Assembly: GCA_022616555.1 (NCBI GenBank)
Contig: JAKEEG010000050.1
Location: forward strand, 1-44,180
Source: Ignavibacteriota bacterium
GTDB lineage: Bacteria > Bacteroidota > Ignavibacteria > UBA10030
Direction: 5' to 3'
DNA: 44,180 nucleotides
Below, in pieces: positions 23,081 through 31,615 of the stretch; the stretch's first letter is position 1; each line of letters opens with the position of its first letter. A model generated the notes under the pieces. That model saw nothing but the letters and a program-made list of their open reading frames with translations, searched no databases and had not been told where the DNA came from. Both the position numbers and the translations under genes were made by a program.

Positions 23081-25168
23081 ATGAAGCACGTCTTGCATGT
23101 CCTTATCAATTCTTTGATGAGAAAATGTTTATTCGGTAGTCTGTTTCTATGCCTGTTCTTCGTGGATGCGAATGCCCAGGACGTTCTTGAGCCGATACGG
23201 TTTGAGGTCCCTGTTGGCAGCAATGTTATTCATGCTGGTTCGTACAAGACGTCTGGAGCAGGACACAAAATTGAGTTGTTTGCAACCCAAGCCGCTGTTT
23301 ATGTGTACGGCAAAGCGGCAGTCTGGGAGGCGAATTTGCGCGATGAATTCATTGTCAACTTTTGTCAGAAAACAGACGACCCTACGACATTTTTTATTCT
23401 AACAAGCTGGAACGGTATAGGCGTCACTTACAAATTCACAGTCGATGCTGAGACCGGAGAGATAACCCAACCCGAGGAAGTTGGATCGTTTAATACCGAA
23501 ATGTATAGCTTGAAGAAGATAGCTGGCGATGCGCTGTACGTGTTGGGAAATAATCAAATGTATGTGAGCAGGGATACCGGAGTCACATGGGACATCGACA
23601 CGCTCGGGTTCAACGACGCATACGCGTGGGATTTTTCCATCGATTCCGCTCAATATGTGTACGCTGCCACCGACAAGGGCCTGTTCAAACAACATCCGGA
23701 TTCAAGCGCCTGGCATTTCGTCGATTCACTGTACTACGACTACTTCGGAACGCCATACTATCCAAACCTTCGCTCTGTGTTTGTCGATCGAAATAATCGC
23801 ATTCTCGCTTCTCCATGGTACAGTCCGCATGGCGTTTTCACAAGCACAAACGGTGGAACGACGTGGTCGTACTCGGATCAAGGGATAGAAGGTATCTCCG
23901 TAGGAAATTTTGGTGAGGATGCTTTCGGAAATCTCTATGCTGTCGGTGGAATCGGCGGGGGATCAAATAAATTGTTCCGTTCTTCCGACGGTGGTGTCAC
24001 CTGGGTGCAAATCGATACGGCTATCACCAATCTTATAAAACCAACAGCCCCCGATCAGTTCTTCAACTCCATCGGCGGTGATACACTGCTATTTGCGGCT
24101 ACAGCAAGTGGCTTATTCGTCAGTACTGATCAAGGGGATACATGGGAGGAGGCGAATCAGGGCATTGCTGATGAAAATCCTCTCGGGATCGTCAAGTTAC
24201 CGTCTGGAAGATTTGCTTATGCTGGTACGCATGGCATTTTTACAAGGGAACCTGCTGATACAGTCTGGACAAAAAGATTTCCCGTCGACGGCTATCAGCA
24301 ATTGAACGCGCTCTCGACTGGCGGCGGAAATCTGTTCGCGCTTGCGGAGGATTACTTCAACCTACAGACTCGCATCGTCATACGAAGCACGGACGAAGGC
24401 CTCACGTGGCAGCCCGATACTTCGGGAATCGACAATATCGCCGGCCGGTATTGGTTTGTGAATGAGAATGGCACTCAGCACTTGGGTGATGAGTGGTATT
24501 CCTATGACCCAACAGCGCCGATGTTCTATTCGAAACCATTGGGCGGATCCTGGTCGCCCGACACCGCCGGCATTACTCCATCCGGTATCATCGATTTTCC
24601 CAGAACGATATTCTCGGATAGAAGTGGGTACCTTTATGCCTCGACGTACGAAAACAACATGTTATGGCGAAGGCCAATCGGAGGCGGAACTTGGATGGTC
24701 GATACAATTGGGCTTTCACTCACCGACCCGATTAGCATGGGTGCCGGATGGAACGGCACCGCCTACGCAGCCACAAGTCTATCTGCATATAATCCATCGA
24801 CGCTCCATCGGCGCTCCGGAGGAAGCTGGTCGAAAATGAATCTGCCCGCCGAGCGCAACGCGGATAATATTGATGCGATTTCCGTTGACTCGTCTGGGAC
24901 TCTCTGGGTGGCGTTTTCGAGTTTTTATTTCTTTTTCGGCAGTGGTGTATACTCCACTACGGACAATGGCGAAACATGGACGAACCACGGGCTTGATTCC
25001 GTTAATGTGAATTTCAACTCGCTATTCTTAGGTACATACGGCTTAACGTCATACGGAGATACGACGTACGCGTTGACGGTAAGAAGAGGGATTTTTGCGT
25101 TCACGCAGGATGGCGGTACGACGGCAGTTGAGCCGGATGCCACTTCGCCGCGGAGATTTGCACTGTAG
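23081..25168 (+). CDS. Secreted Asp-box (BNR) beta-propeller protein, cut by an amber codon
   Basis: This is a 695-residue exported protein. The signal peptide is about residues 1-32 (ending DANAQ). Six sialidase-type Asp boxes of the form S-x-D-x-G-x-T-W follow: SRDTGVTW, STNGGTTW, SSDGGVTW, STDQGDTW, STDEGLTW and TTDNGETW. This marks a sortilin/Ycf48-like propeller; such proteins bind or hydrolyse glycans or act as surface scaffolds, and no enzyme residues can be assigned here. The frame ends FAL-TAG and then continues without any other stop into a complete type IX secretion sorting tail (25169-25414). Without readthrough the protein would be exported to the periplasm but not sorted to the surface. 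Promoter and ribosome site are good. Confidence 0.88.
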   Translation: MKHVLHVLINSLMRKCLFGSLFLCLFFVDANAQDVLEPIRFEVPVGSNVIHAGSYKTSGAGHKIELFATQAAVYVYGKAAVWEANLRDEFIVNFCQKTDDPTTFFILTSWNGIGVTYKFTVDAETGEITQPEEVGSFNTEMYSLKKIAGDALYVLGNNQMYVSRDTGVTWDIDTLGFNDAYAWDFSIDSAQYVYAATDKGLFKQHPDSSAWHFVDSLYYDYFGTPYYPNLRSVFVDRNNRILASPWYSPHGVFTSTNGGTTWSYSDQGIEGISVGNFGEDAFGNLYAVGGIGGGSNKLFRSSDGGVTWVQIDTAITNLIKPTAPDQFFNSIGGDTLLFAATASGLFVSTDQGDTWEEANQGIADENPLGIVKLPSGRFAYAGTHGIFTREPADTVWTKRFPVDGYQQLNALSTGGGNLFALAEDYFNLQTRIVIRSTDEGLTWQPDTSGIDNIAGRYWFVNENGTQHLGDEWYSYDPTAPMFYSKPLGGSWSPDTAGITPSGIIDFPRTIFSDRSGYLYASTYENNMLWRRPIGGGTWMVDTIGLSLTDPISMGAGWNGTAYAATSLSAYNPSTLHRRSGGSWSKMNLPAERNADNIDAISVDSSGTLWVAFSSFYFFFGSGVYSTTDNGETWTNHGLDSVNVNFNSLFLGTYGLTSYGDTTYALTVRRGIFAFTQDGGTTAVEPDATSPRRFAL

Positions 25169-25414
25169 CAAAACTATCAGAATCCGTTTAATCCCGCGAC
25201 GACGATTCAATTTGAATTGCCGTCAAACGCTCACGTTCGTTTGAGGGTCTTTGACCTCTTAGGCCGTGAGGTGGCAAGTATAATAAATGAAGAACGCACA
25301 GCCGGTACTCACCGTGTTATGTGGGACGCGGCGCACATCAGCAGTGGCGTGTACTTCTACCGGTTGGAAACGGGCAGTTTTGTACGGACTCTGAAAATGG
25401 TTCTATTGAAATAA
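25169..25414 (+). pseudogene. T9SS-type C-terminal sorting domain, separated by one in-frame TAG
   Basis: In the same frame as the propeller gene, directly after TAG (25166-25168), the sequence reads QNYQNPFNPATTIQFELP, then LRVFDLLGREVASI, then GVYFYRLETG and KMVLLK, with stop TAA. This is the standard Por secretion-system tail; homologues read FxLxQNYPNPFNP, so the TAG stands at an otherwise ordinary residue position. One C-to-T change from CAG would explain it. The tail shows no other damage. TAG is used as a normal stop elsewhere in this window (for example clpX and the genes ending at 11804 and 19393), so wholesale recoding is not supported. Recent nonsense mutation, readthrough (TAG-CAA context) or a sequencing error are the options. 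Confidence 0.85.
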
Positions 25415-25440
25415 ACCCGTTTCAGAGCGCCGGGTTTTTT
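25414..25440 (+). terminator. Terminator overlapping the end of the convergent gene
   Basis: AACCCG (25414-25419) and CGGGTT (25431-25436) form a stem followed by TTTT. It begins on the stop codon of the sorting tail and overlaps the last six codons of the convergent TonB-C gene. Its position after 25414 implies that the transcript normally runs through the sorting tail. Confidence 0.6.
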
Positions 25441-26036
25441 GTAACGTCAGCAGGGAATCTCTTGTAAATCACGTACGTTTCGCCGACGCGGATCGGGCGC
25501 GAGGTTTTCCCCTCGTAGAGTTTTCTAATTTCCTCGCGCACCCGCTTCGGGAATTGCAGGATATTCACCGGCGTGCTCGTTTTTTTGAATAGCTCGTCGA
25601 GATCGTTCCCTTCCTGGATCAACGCATAGAGTGAATCCGCCTCCTGCAGGCTTGAACTCACCAACTGGCCGATGTTCATAAACACGGGCTCTTGAACCTG
25701 GACGATAATGAGCTGACGGAACCATACGTCGATTGGTTCGCCGTCGCGGCGGGGCGCGGCGAATCGCCACTGTTTGATGGATTCCAGTGCTTGCGCGTCC
25801 CACTCCGGGTCGCCGCTTGACCCTATCATCCGCACGTACTCCACCGACCCATCACGCAACACATGCATCAGAACGTCAAACTTTAGACCCTCGGCGTAGG
25901 TTGTCGAAGTCAGTGTGGGGAGCGACACCATGCTGATAAGCTCGGGTTGTTCGGGAGGGACTCCCATTTGTGATTGCATGCTGCACCCGGTGAGCAGTAA
26001 GAAGAGCATAAGCAATATAACGGTGATGTATTTCAT
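25422..26036 (-). CDS. Lipoprotein with TonB C-terminal-like domain
   Basis: This is a 204-residue lipoprotein. The signal MKYITVILLMLFLLLTGC ends in lipobox LLTGC, with acylated C18. A TonB C-terminal-like fold lies at about 45-110: VLMHVLRDGSVEYVRMIGSSGDPEWDAQALESIKQWRF is the familiar pattern, shown here in outline. Classical TonB energises outer-membrane transporters, but this protein lacks the N-terminal membrane anchor, so it is a stand-alone member of the family. The C-terminal ~60 residues (FPKRVREEIRKLYEGKTSRPIRVG, then YVIYKR) resemble the end of a parvulin isomerase domain. The start at 26036 has AGGAGG six bases upstream. It is convergent with the propeller gene, and a terminator overlaps its 3' end. 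Confidence 0.75.
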   Translation of the reverse strand: MKYITVILLMLFLLLTGCSMQSQMGVPPEQPELISMVSLPTLTSTTYAEGLKFDVLMHVLRDGSVEYVRMIGSSGDPEWDAQALESIKQWRFAAPRRDGEPIDVWFRQLIIVQVQEPVFMNIGQLVSSSLQEADSLYALIQEGNDLDELFKKTSTPVNILQFPKRVREEIRKLYEGKTSRPIRVGETYVIYKRFPADVTKNPAL

Positions 26037-26124
26037 AAGAGCCTCCTTCCACAAAGCGCAGAAAAGACAAAACTCGCGTTCTCCCCGGTTATACTGAGGA
26101 TGAAGGCGAGTTCATGTGAGTCAG

Positions 26125-26141
26125 AGGAACATAGTGTTCCT
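26125..26141. terminator. Short hairpin between the epimerase and TonB-C genes
   Basis: AGGAACA / TGTTCCT with a three-base loop lies 65 bases past the epimerase stop on the minus strand. No T run follows, so it is a weak terminator candidate. The rest of the 169-base gap shows nothing more. Confidence 0.3.
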
Positions 26142-26205
26142 AACAATTACTATATATAACTTAGGTACTCACAGTGTGAAAGTCAAGTTGAGGCGAGAAT
26201 GGTTC

Positions 26206-27207
26206 TTACTGTGCGGTGGGCAATACCCTTTCGTACCTCTCAATCATCGCGTCGATCCAATCGTTCGTATCCTGTTTGATGATTTTGCGAGAGGGGTCGG
26301 CATCGAACCAGTCGAGTGTTCTCTTAATGCCTTCGGTAAACGGTATCTTTGCGGAGAAACCGGGCACAAATGATTTGATTTTTGAATTGTCGAATATGAC
26401 GGTCGTTGCTTTGTCCCCGATGAGATTGCCGCGTAACTCCTCATTGTGCGCCACAAGTAAATCGGATGCAATATGCACAATGTGTACTTCGCAGCCTACC
26501 GCCGCGGCAACGGTTTCATGGATTTGATTCCACGTGAGGCTTTCATCAGAGGTGATGTGAAATGCCTCGCCGAGCGCCTTGGGGTGTCCAAGCAGCCCGA
26601 GGAACCCAACGGCGAAATCATCTGCGTGCGTCAACGTCCACAACGATGTCCCGTCTCCGTGCACAATAATTTTCTTGCCGCGCTTAATGCGGTCGACGGT
26701 CGTGTACTCCGAGCTGCCACCAAAGGTCACCGGAATGATTGTATTGTACGTGTGCGATGGCCTGACGATGGTGATGGGAAAGCCCTCCCGCTTGTACGCA
26801 ACTTGCAGTGCTGCTTCACACGCGATTTTATCGCGGGAGTATTGCCAGAACGGATTTTCGAGCGGTGTGTTCTCGGTAATGACAGGGTTCTGCAAAGGCT
26901 TTTGATATGCGGATGCAGAGCTGATAAAGATGTACTGCTTTGTTTTGCCTTTGAAGAGTGCGATGTCCCCCAAGACGTCCTGCTCTTTGAAAGCGATCCA
27001 GTTGACAACAACGTCCCACGTGTGGTTGTTCAATGCGGCGGTAAGAGCGACAGAGTTTGTGATGTCGCACGCAATCGTTTTCGCCCCCGCAATGCTCGTA
27101 TTCCGCTGCCCGCGATTCAAAAGATACAGGTCGATGCCTTCGTTTATCGCCAATTGGCTGACCGCAGAGCTGATATTTCCCGTGCCGCCGATGAAGAGGA
27201 CTTTCAT
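26206..27207 (-). CDS. NAD-dependent epimerase/dehydratase (extended SDR)
   Basis: This 333-residue extended short-chain dehydrogenase/reductase probably acts on a nucleotide sugar or related substrate. The Rossmann motif GGTGNISSAV is at 8-17, the SSAS segment is near 96, and the YSRDK catalytic Tyr-Lys pair near 124. VRPSHTYN follows. The C-terminal part carries the sugar-binding HADDFAVGF and LTWNQIHE segments. It resembles plant CSP41-like and Bacteroidota NAD-dependent epimerases; the substrate cannot be told. There is no signal peptide. Its ATG overlaps the stop of the upstream SMP-30 gene (ATGA), so the two are translationally coupled and form one operon, which suggests a joint role in sugar or sugar-acid metabolism. 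Confidence 0.88.
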   Translation of the reverse strand: MKVLFIGGTGNISSAVSQLAINEGIDLYLLNRGQRNTSIAGAKTIACDITNSVALTAALNNHTWDVVVNWIAFKEQDVLGDIALFKGKTKQYIFISSASAYQKPLQNPVITENTPLENPFWQYSRDKIACEAALQVAYKREGFPITIVRPSHTYNTIIPVTFGGSSEYTTVDRIKRGKKIIVHGDGTSLWTLTHADDFAVGFLGLLGHPKALGEAFHITSDESLTWNQIHETVAAAVGCEVHIVHIASDLLVAHNEELRGNLIGDKATTVIFDNSKIKSFVPGFSAKIPFTEGIKRTLDWFDADPSRKIIKQDTNDWIDAMIERYERVLPTAQ

Positions 27208-28088
27208 TCGATAATTCCACCTGTTGTGAACCGAACGCGATACACCGCTTTTGACGTTGTGACGTACAGCGTTTTCCGATCAGCGTCGCCCCAGTTGCAG
27301 TTTGTCGGCTGGCCGGGAATGGGAATCATTTCCATCAACTTACCGGCGCTTGAGAATACCCAGACGCCGCCGGGTCCCGTGCAGAAGAGATTTCCTTCGC
27401 GGTCGATTTTCATTCCGTCCGCGTAACCTTTCGGTTCGATGGTGCCAAAGACGCGTTTGTTTGCCAGTGTTGAGCCGTTCACGACATCCCACACGTAGAT
27501 AATTCGGTCTGGAGACTCGTTCACGTACAATTTCGATTCATCCGGAGAAAAGCAAATGCCGTTGGGCCACTTGAGCGTGCTGTCCAGAACGCTGAGCTCA
27601 CCAGACGGACTGATACGGTAAATCCCAGAAAACGAAAGCTCCTTCTGTTCGCCTTTTGGGATGTTGAAGGGAGGGTCGGTGAATAAAATCGAGCCGTCGG
27701 ATTTTACCACGATATCGTTCGGGCTGTTGAATTTTTTTCCTTCAAACGAAGAGGCGAGCGGAGTCAGCTTGCCGTCCATCTCAAGCCTCGCGATTTGCCG
27801 CTCGCCGGTTTGAGTAAGAATCAATCGCCCTTGGTTATCGAGTGTGAGGCCGTTGGAGTTGAAGGACGGTTTGAGGAATACGCGCGTTCCGCTATCGGGC
27901 GTCCAGCCGTACACCGTATTGGCGGGGATGTCGGAGAACAGCAAGCCGACACCATCTTTCCAGACGGGACCCTCAAGGAACTCTAGATCACCGACAATTT
28001 TTTCTACGGCACCGCCCGGCTGCACGACAGTTTGGGCAAAGGCGAAAATCGGAAATAACGAGAGCATGAGCAATGTCCTTCGAGCCAT
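27204..28088 (-). CDS. Exported SMP-30/gluconolactonase-like beta-propeller
   Basis: This 294-residue six-bladed propeller of the SMP-30/gluconolactonase/LRE family typically hydrolyses sugar lactones with a divalent metal. The signal peptide MARRTLLMLSLFPIFAFAQ makes it periplasmic. Family strings are LEGPVWKDG near 41 (metal-binding Glu), SNGLTLDNQGRL, NSPNDIVVKSDGSILFTDPPF near 128 (metal-binding Asn), WPNGICFSPDESKLYVNES near 178 (Asn) and YADGMKIDREGNLFCTG near 227 (Asp). I chose 28088 since it yields this signal; the frame upstream runs antisense through the hpnC duplication. It overlaps the epimerase start by ATGA. It is divergent from the hpnC operon, with the duplicated hpnC start between them. 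Confidence 0.88.
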   Translation of the reverse strand: MARRTLLMLSLFPIFAFAQTVVQPGGAVEKIVGDLEFLEGPVWKDGVGLLFSDIPANTVYGWTPDSGTRVFLKPSFNSNGLTLDNQGRLILTQTGERQIARLEMDGKLTPLASSFEGKKFNSPNDIVVKSDGSILFTDPPFNIPKGEQKELSFSGIYRISPSGELSVLDSTLKWPNGICFSPDESKLYVNESPDRIIYVWDVVNGSTLANKRVFGTIEPKGYADGMKIDREGNLFCTGPGGVWVFSSAGKLMEMIPIPGQPTNCNWGDADRKTLYVTTSKAVYRVRFTTGGIIE

Positions 28089-28193
28089 ATTGTTTGGATG
28101 GCCTTTCCTTGTGGTGAGTGGCTTGCCGAAGATACAAAATAATACTGTTGTATGCATGCAAGGATTTGTTGTAGGAATCCTGAAAAAACTGCA

Positions 28194-28358
28194 ATGCCTC
28201 GTCTTGCATCTCCACGAGTGTTTCCGCATATTATTGATCCCATGCTGACGCGCGATGTTCATATCACACGGCAATCCTGGTCTGTCGACGAGGCGTACGG
28301 GTACTGTGAACGCCTTACGCGCAGCCATTACGAAAATTCCTCCCCGGTCAGGACGTAA
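28194..28358 (+). pseudogene. Truncated duplicate of the hpnC 5' end
   Basis: Bases 28201-28338 match 28402-28539 (offset 201) at 134 of 138 positions. The copy keeps the reading frame (ATG at 28194, then MLTRDVHITRQSWSVDEAYG and SHYEN). It then diverges at a GGTCAGGAC hairpin and stops at 28358. It therefore encodes about 54 residues, only the first helix of a squalene synthase fold, and cannot be an enzyme. Two of the four differences are silent. Between the copies lie a perfect hairpin and a 12-base tandem. It may still be transcribed as the leader of hpnC. Confidence 0.85.
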
Positions 28359-28368
28359 GTCCTGACCG
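28345..28368. repeat. Perfect hairpin between the two hpnC start copies
   Basis: CGGTCAGGAC / GTCCTGACCG with loop GTAA, followed by a tandem of GCACTCATTAAC and GCACTCATTATG (28369-28392). The latter supplies an ATG (28389) in frame with hpnC. Confidence 0.8.
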
Positions 28369-28442
28369 CACTCATTAACGCACTCATTATGACATCACAC
28401 TGTCTTGCATCTCCAAGAGTGTTTCCGCATATTATTCATCCC

Positions 28443-29324
28443 ATGCTGACGCGCGATGTTCATATCTCACGGCAATCCTGGTCTGTCGACGAGGCGTACG
28501 GGTATTGTGAACGCCTTACGCGCAGCCATTACGAAAATTTTCCCGTCGCGTCGTTCTTCCTGCCAAAAGACAAACGGAAGCACGTTGCCGCCATCTATGC
28601 CTTTGCGCGCACAGCAGACGATTATGCCGACGAGCCGGGAATGACTCCCGCCGAGCGCATCGCAGCCATCAATGACTGGGAGGAGCAGCTCCTGTTGAGC
28701 CGCACCGCACCCGCACGCCACCCGGTATTTGTTGCGCTCTCTCATACTATAGAGAGATTCGAAATCCCTGTTGAACTTCTCCGAAATCTCCTCCACGCCT
28801 TCCGCTCTGACGTGACAATCGATCGCTATGAAACTTTTAACGACGTTTTGCAGTATTGTCAGTATTCCGCCAACCCGGTCGGGCGGCTAGTCCTGCTGCT
28901 CTTTAACTATCGGAGCGAATCCTTGATGCGGTATTCCGACTCAATTTGCACGGCGCTACAATTGGCTAATTTCTGGCAGGATTTGTCGGTTGACCTTCTC
29001 AAGAATCGCGTGTATCTTCCGCAGGAAGATTTGAGGCGGTTTGGCTATTCCGAGGGAGAGTTATTTGCCGGTGCCTACACCGAGAATTTTCGCCGCCTTA
29101 TGGAGTTTCAGGTGGAGCGCACAGAGAGCCTTTTCCGCGACGGCAAGCCGTTATTGACTGAAGTCGGGAAAGACCTCTCATTGGAGTTGCGGCTTACATG
29201 GTACGGCGGTATGAAGATTCTCCAAAAAGTTGTCGATGCAGAGTATCGCGTGTTGAACAAGCGCCCTGTGTTGACAGGACTCGATAAAGCGAGCGTGTTG
29301 GCTTCCGCGTTCTTGAAAAGATAA
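28443..29324 (+). CDS. hpnC: HpnC, squalene-synthase-like enzyme
   Basis: This protein of about 293 residues belongs to the trans-isoprenyl diphosphate synthase (head-to-head) family. In the HpnCDE route HpnD makes presqualene diphosphate from two farnesyl diphosphates, HpnC converts it to hydroxysqualene and HpnE reduces that to squalene. The first Asp-rich motif is ARTADDYADE, with RSHYENFPVASFFLP upstream, the HpnC signature. The second is FWQDLSVDLLKNRVYLPQEDL. I place the start at the ATG at 28443, shared by both duplicated copies. An in-frame ATG at 28389 is provided by the inserted repeat and would add 18 residues. Neither has a strong ribosome site. hpnD follows after nine bases. Confidence 0.92.
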   Translation: MLTRDVHISRQSWSVDEAYGYCERLTRSHYENFPVASFFLPKDKRKHVAAIYAFARTADDYADEPGMTPAERIAAINDWEEQLLLSRTAPARHPVFVALSHTIERFEIPVELLRNLLHAFRSDVTIDRYETFNDVLQYCQYSANPVGRLVLLLFNYRSESLMRYSDSICTALQLANFWQDLSVDLLKNRVYLPQEDLRRFGYSEGELFAGAYTENFRRLMEFQVERTESLFRDGKPLLTEVGKDLSLELRLTWYGGMKILQKVVDAEYRVLNKRPVLTGLDKASVLASAFLKR

Positions 29325-29333
29325 CAGCACTAC

Positions 29334-30242
29334 ATGGCTGAACAACCCACACATACTCTCGAAACGTCGAACGAACTTGCCGAAGTCCCGGAGCAAGGCA
29401 GGGAGAGTAATTTTTATTTTTCGTTTTTAATTCTCCCTCAGCCCAAGCGCGAAGCCATCGAAACGATTTACACCTTCTGCCGCGTGACGGACGATATTGT
29501 GGACGGTGCAGCGGATGAAACGGAAAAATATGTCCGGTTGCGGCAGTGGACGGACGAGTTGGAGCGCTCGCTGTACGGTGTTTCGACATATCCCATTCTC
29601 AACCGGTTGAGTGCGATCATCCGGCATTTCAAAATCCCCCTCCATCATTTCTATGATCTCATTAAAGGGATGGAGATGGACCTCACCACGCGTCGATACG
29701 AGACGTTCGAGGAGCTTCAGGAGTATTGTTACCGCGCCGCATCGACGGTCGGGCTGATTTGTGCTGAGGTCTTCGGATACAAAACGCAGAATACGAAGCA
29801 GTACGCCATCAATCTCGGCATCGCGTTGCAGCTCACGAACATTCTTCGCGACATCAAACAAGACGCGAAACGCGGACGCATTTATCTCCCTCAGGAAGAC
29901 CTTAAGCGGTTCGGTTATACGGAAGAAGAGCTGCGCAACGGCGTGTACAACGAACGGTTTGTGGAGTTGATGAAGTTTGAGTGTGCCCGCGCGCAGTACT
30001 ATTTTAAGAAGGCGCGCGGCTTCCTCGTCGAAGAAGACAAGCCGTTCCTCTATGCTGCGCGCGCAATGGGAAATATTTATTATATGCTTCTCCAGCGCAT
30101 CGAGCGCGCGAACTACGACGTGTTTTCCCAGCGCATTCGCCTTTCGTCTCCTTTGAAACTCCTGATCGCGATGGGACTCCGGCTCCGGAATCGTCTCCCG
30201 AATTTTGTCTACCGGCTTATTCCGATTGAGTTGCCCGCCTGA
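29334..30242 (+). CDS. hpnD: HpnD, presqualene diphosphate synthase
   Basis: This 302-residue phytoene/squalene synthase family enzyme joins two farnesyl diphosphates into presqualene diphosphate. The first Asp-rich motif is CRVTDDIVDGAAD near 52. The substrate-binding GMEMDLTTRRYETFEEL is near 110. The second motif NILRDIKQDAKRGRIYLPQEDL is near 180, with YCYRAASTVGLICAEVFGY between them. These fit HpnD rather than HpnC. It is middle gene of hpnC-hpnD-hpnE, with gaps of nine and 17 bases, so co-transcribed. The N-terminal ~25 residues are polar and variable. It is cytoplasmic, probably membrane-associated. Confidence 0.93.
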   Translation: MAEQPTHTLETSNELAEVPEQGRESNFYFSFLILPQPKREAIETIYTFCRVTDDIVDGAADETEKYVRLRQWTDELERSLYGVSTYPILNRLSAIIRHFKIPLHHFYDLIKGMEMDLTTRRYETFEELQEYCYRAASTVGLICAEVFGYKTQNTKQYAINLGIALQLTNILRDIKQDAKRGRIYLPQEDLKRFGYTEEELRNGVYNERFVELMKFECARAQYYFKKARGFLVEEDKPFLYAARAMGNIYYMLLQRIERANYDVFSQRIRLSSPLKLLIAMGLRLRNRLPNFVYRLIPIELPA

Positions 30243-30259
30243 ATTCTCATAACAGTTCA

Positions 30260-31615
30260 ATGACGTATGATGCGATTATCATCGGCGGCGGGTTGAGCGG
30301 CTTAAGCGCTGCCGTCGAATTAACCGCGCGCGGCAAAAAGATTCTCCTCCTCGAGCAGCGTCCGTTCCTTGGCGGCAGGGCATATTCGTTTGTCGATGAA
30401 ACGACCGGCGATGTTGTCGATAACGGTCAGCACCTCTTGATGGGCTGCTACCACGCGACGCGGCGGTATCTTAAGCTCATCGGCTCCGACCATTTTGCAA
30501 CACTCCAGCCCGACCTCCATATCGATTTTCTGCACCCGCAGCGTGGTGTCGCCTCGCTGTCGTGCCCATCGCTGCCGTCGCCGCTACATGTGCTGATGGG
30601 TTTGTTAAGAATGCAAAGCCTTTCATTGCGTGACCGGCTTAAGCTCTTGCGCGTTGGCGCCGCGGTGTTGTTTCATTCTTCGACAGCCGAGCGTCGGTTG
30701 CAGAATATGACAGTCGATAAATGGCTTACCTCGCTCGGTCAGACGGAATTCAATAAAAAGTATCTGTGGGACATTATTGCCATAGGCACGCTGAACGACG
30801 ACCCTAAAACGGTCTCTGCACTGTTGTTTGCACGCGTCCTCCGTGCGGCGTTTGCAGGCTCGCGTGAAGATTCGAGCCTACTTGTTCCTCGTGTGGGTTT
30901 AAGCGAGTTATTTGTCGACCCTGCCGTGCGGTTTTTGAAATCCTACGGCGCAGACATTCGTACCAACTGTGGCGTCAAGACAATCAAGGCCGATGGAAAT
31001 ACTGCTCGCGGAGTACAGTGTGAGGATGACACAACACTCACTGCCAACGCATACATCAGCGCAGTGCCGTATTATGCGCTTCAACCGATGCTGCAAAACT
31101 CCGGCGTACAAATGTTTCCTCAACTGCCGAGATTTGAGTCATCCCCGATTGTGACGATCCACCTCTGGCTTGACAAGCCAGTGATGGATCAGGAGTTTGC
31201 CGCTTTGCTGGATTTGCGCGTGCAATGGGTGTTCAACAAATCAAAGATGTTAGCTCGGAAAGCTTCCCAGAACCGGCAGTATCTCTCGCTCGTCATCAGC
31301 GGCGCTGCGGAATATGTTGCAATGGAGAAAGAACAGTTGGTCGCAATGGCGTTGGAAGATCTTTGCAGTGTTTTCCCACTCGCGGCGTCGGCGAATGTGT
31401 TGCACTCGCTGGTTGTCAAAGAGAAGCGGGCGACGTTTTCTCCCACACCCAGTGTTGAGCCATTACGCCCTTTGACACGGACAGCGCTCCGTAATTTGTT
31501 CCTAACCGGCGATTGGACCGATACAGGTTTGCCCGCCACAATCGAGGGTGCTATATTGAGCGGAAGAAAGGCGGCAGAGTTGGTTAGCAGTTATCCCAGC
31601 GGGACAAACTCATGA
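30260..31615 (+). CDS. hpnE: HpnE, hydroxysqualene dehydroxylase (FAD-dependent)
   Basis: This 451-residue flavin amine-oxidase/phytoene-desaturase-like protein completes squalene synthesis by reductive removal of the hydroxyl group. The FAD-binding motif IIGGGLSGLSAAVEL is at 6-20, with LEQRPFLGGRAYSF, DNGQHLLMG near 55 and the C-terminal GDWTDTGLPATIEGAILSGRKAAE near 418-441 that closes the flavin site. These match the HpnE type. It overlaps the next gene by ATGA, indicating translational coupling with a glycosyltransferase. No squalene-hopene cyclase is in the window, so whether the product becomes hopanoid, a C30 carotenoid or stays as squalene cannot be decided. Confidence 0.93.
   Translation: MTYDAIIIGGGLSGLSAAVELTARGKKILLLEQRPFLGGRAYSFVDETTGDVVDNGQHLLMGCYHATRRYLKLIGSDHFATLQPDLHIDFLHPQRGVASLSCPSLPSPLHVLMGLLRMQSLSLRDRLKLLRVGAAVLFHSSTAERRLQNMTVDKWLTSLGQTEFNKKYLWDIIAIGTLNDDPKTVSALLFARVLRAAFAGSREDSSLLVPRVGLSELFVDPAVRFLKSYGADIRTNCGVKTIKADGNTARGVQCEDDTTLTANAYISAVPYYALQPMLQNSGVQMFPQLPRFESSPIVTIHLWLDKPVMDQEFAALLDLRVQWVFNKSKMLARKASQNRQYLSLVISGAAEYVAMEKEQLVAMALEDLCSVFPLAASANVLHSLVVKEKRATFSPTPSVEPLRPLTRTALRNLFLTGDWTDTGLPATIEGAILSGRKAAELVSSYPSGTNS

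Noticed and set aside
25166-25168. Amber stop as evidence of a genome-wide altered genetic code
   Set aside because: TAG ends several intact genes here (clpX, and the genes ending at 11804 and 19393), so it is a normal stop.
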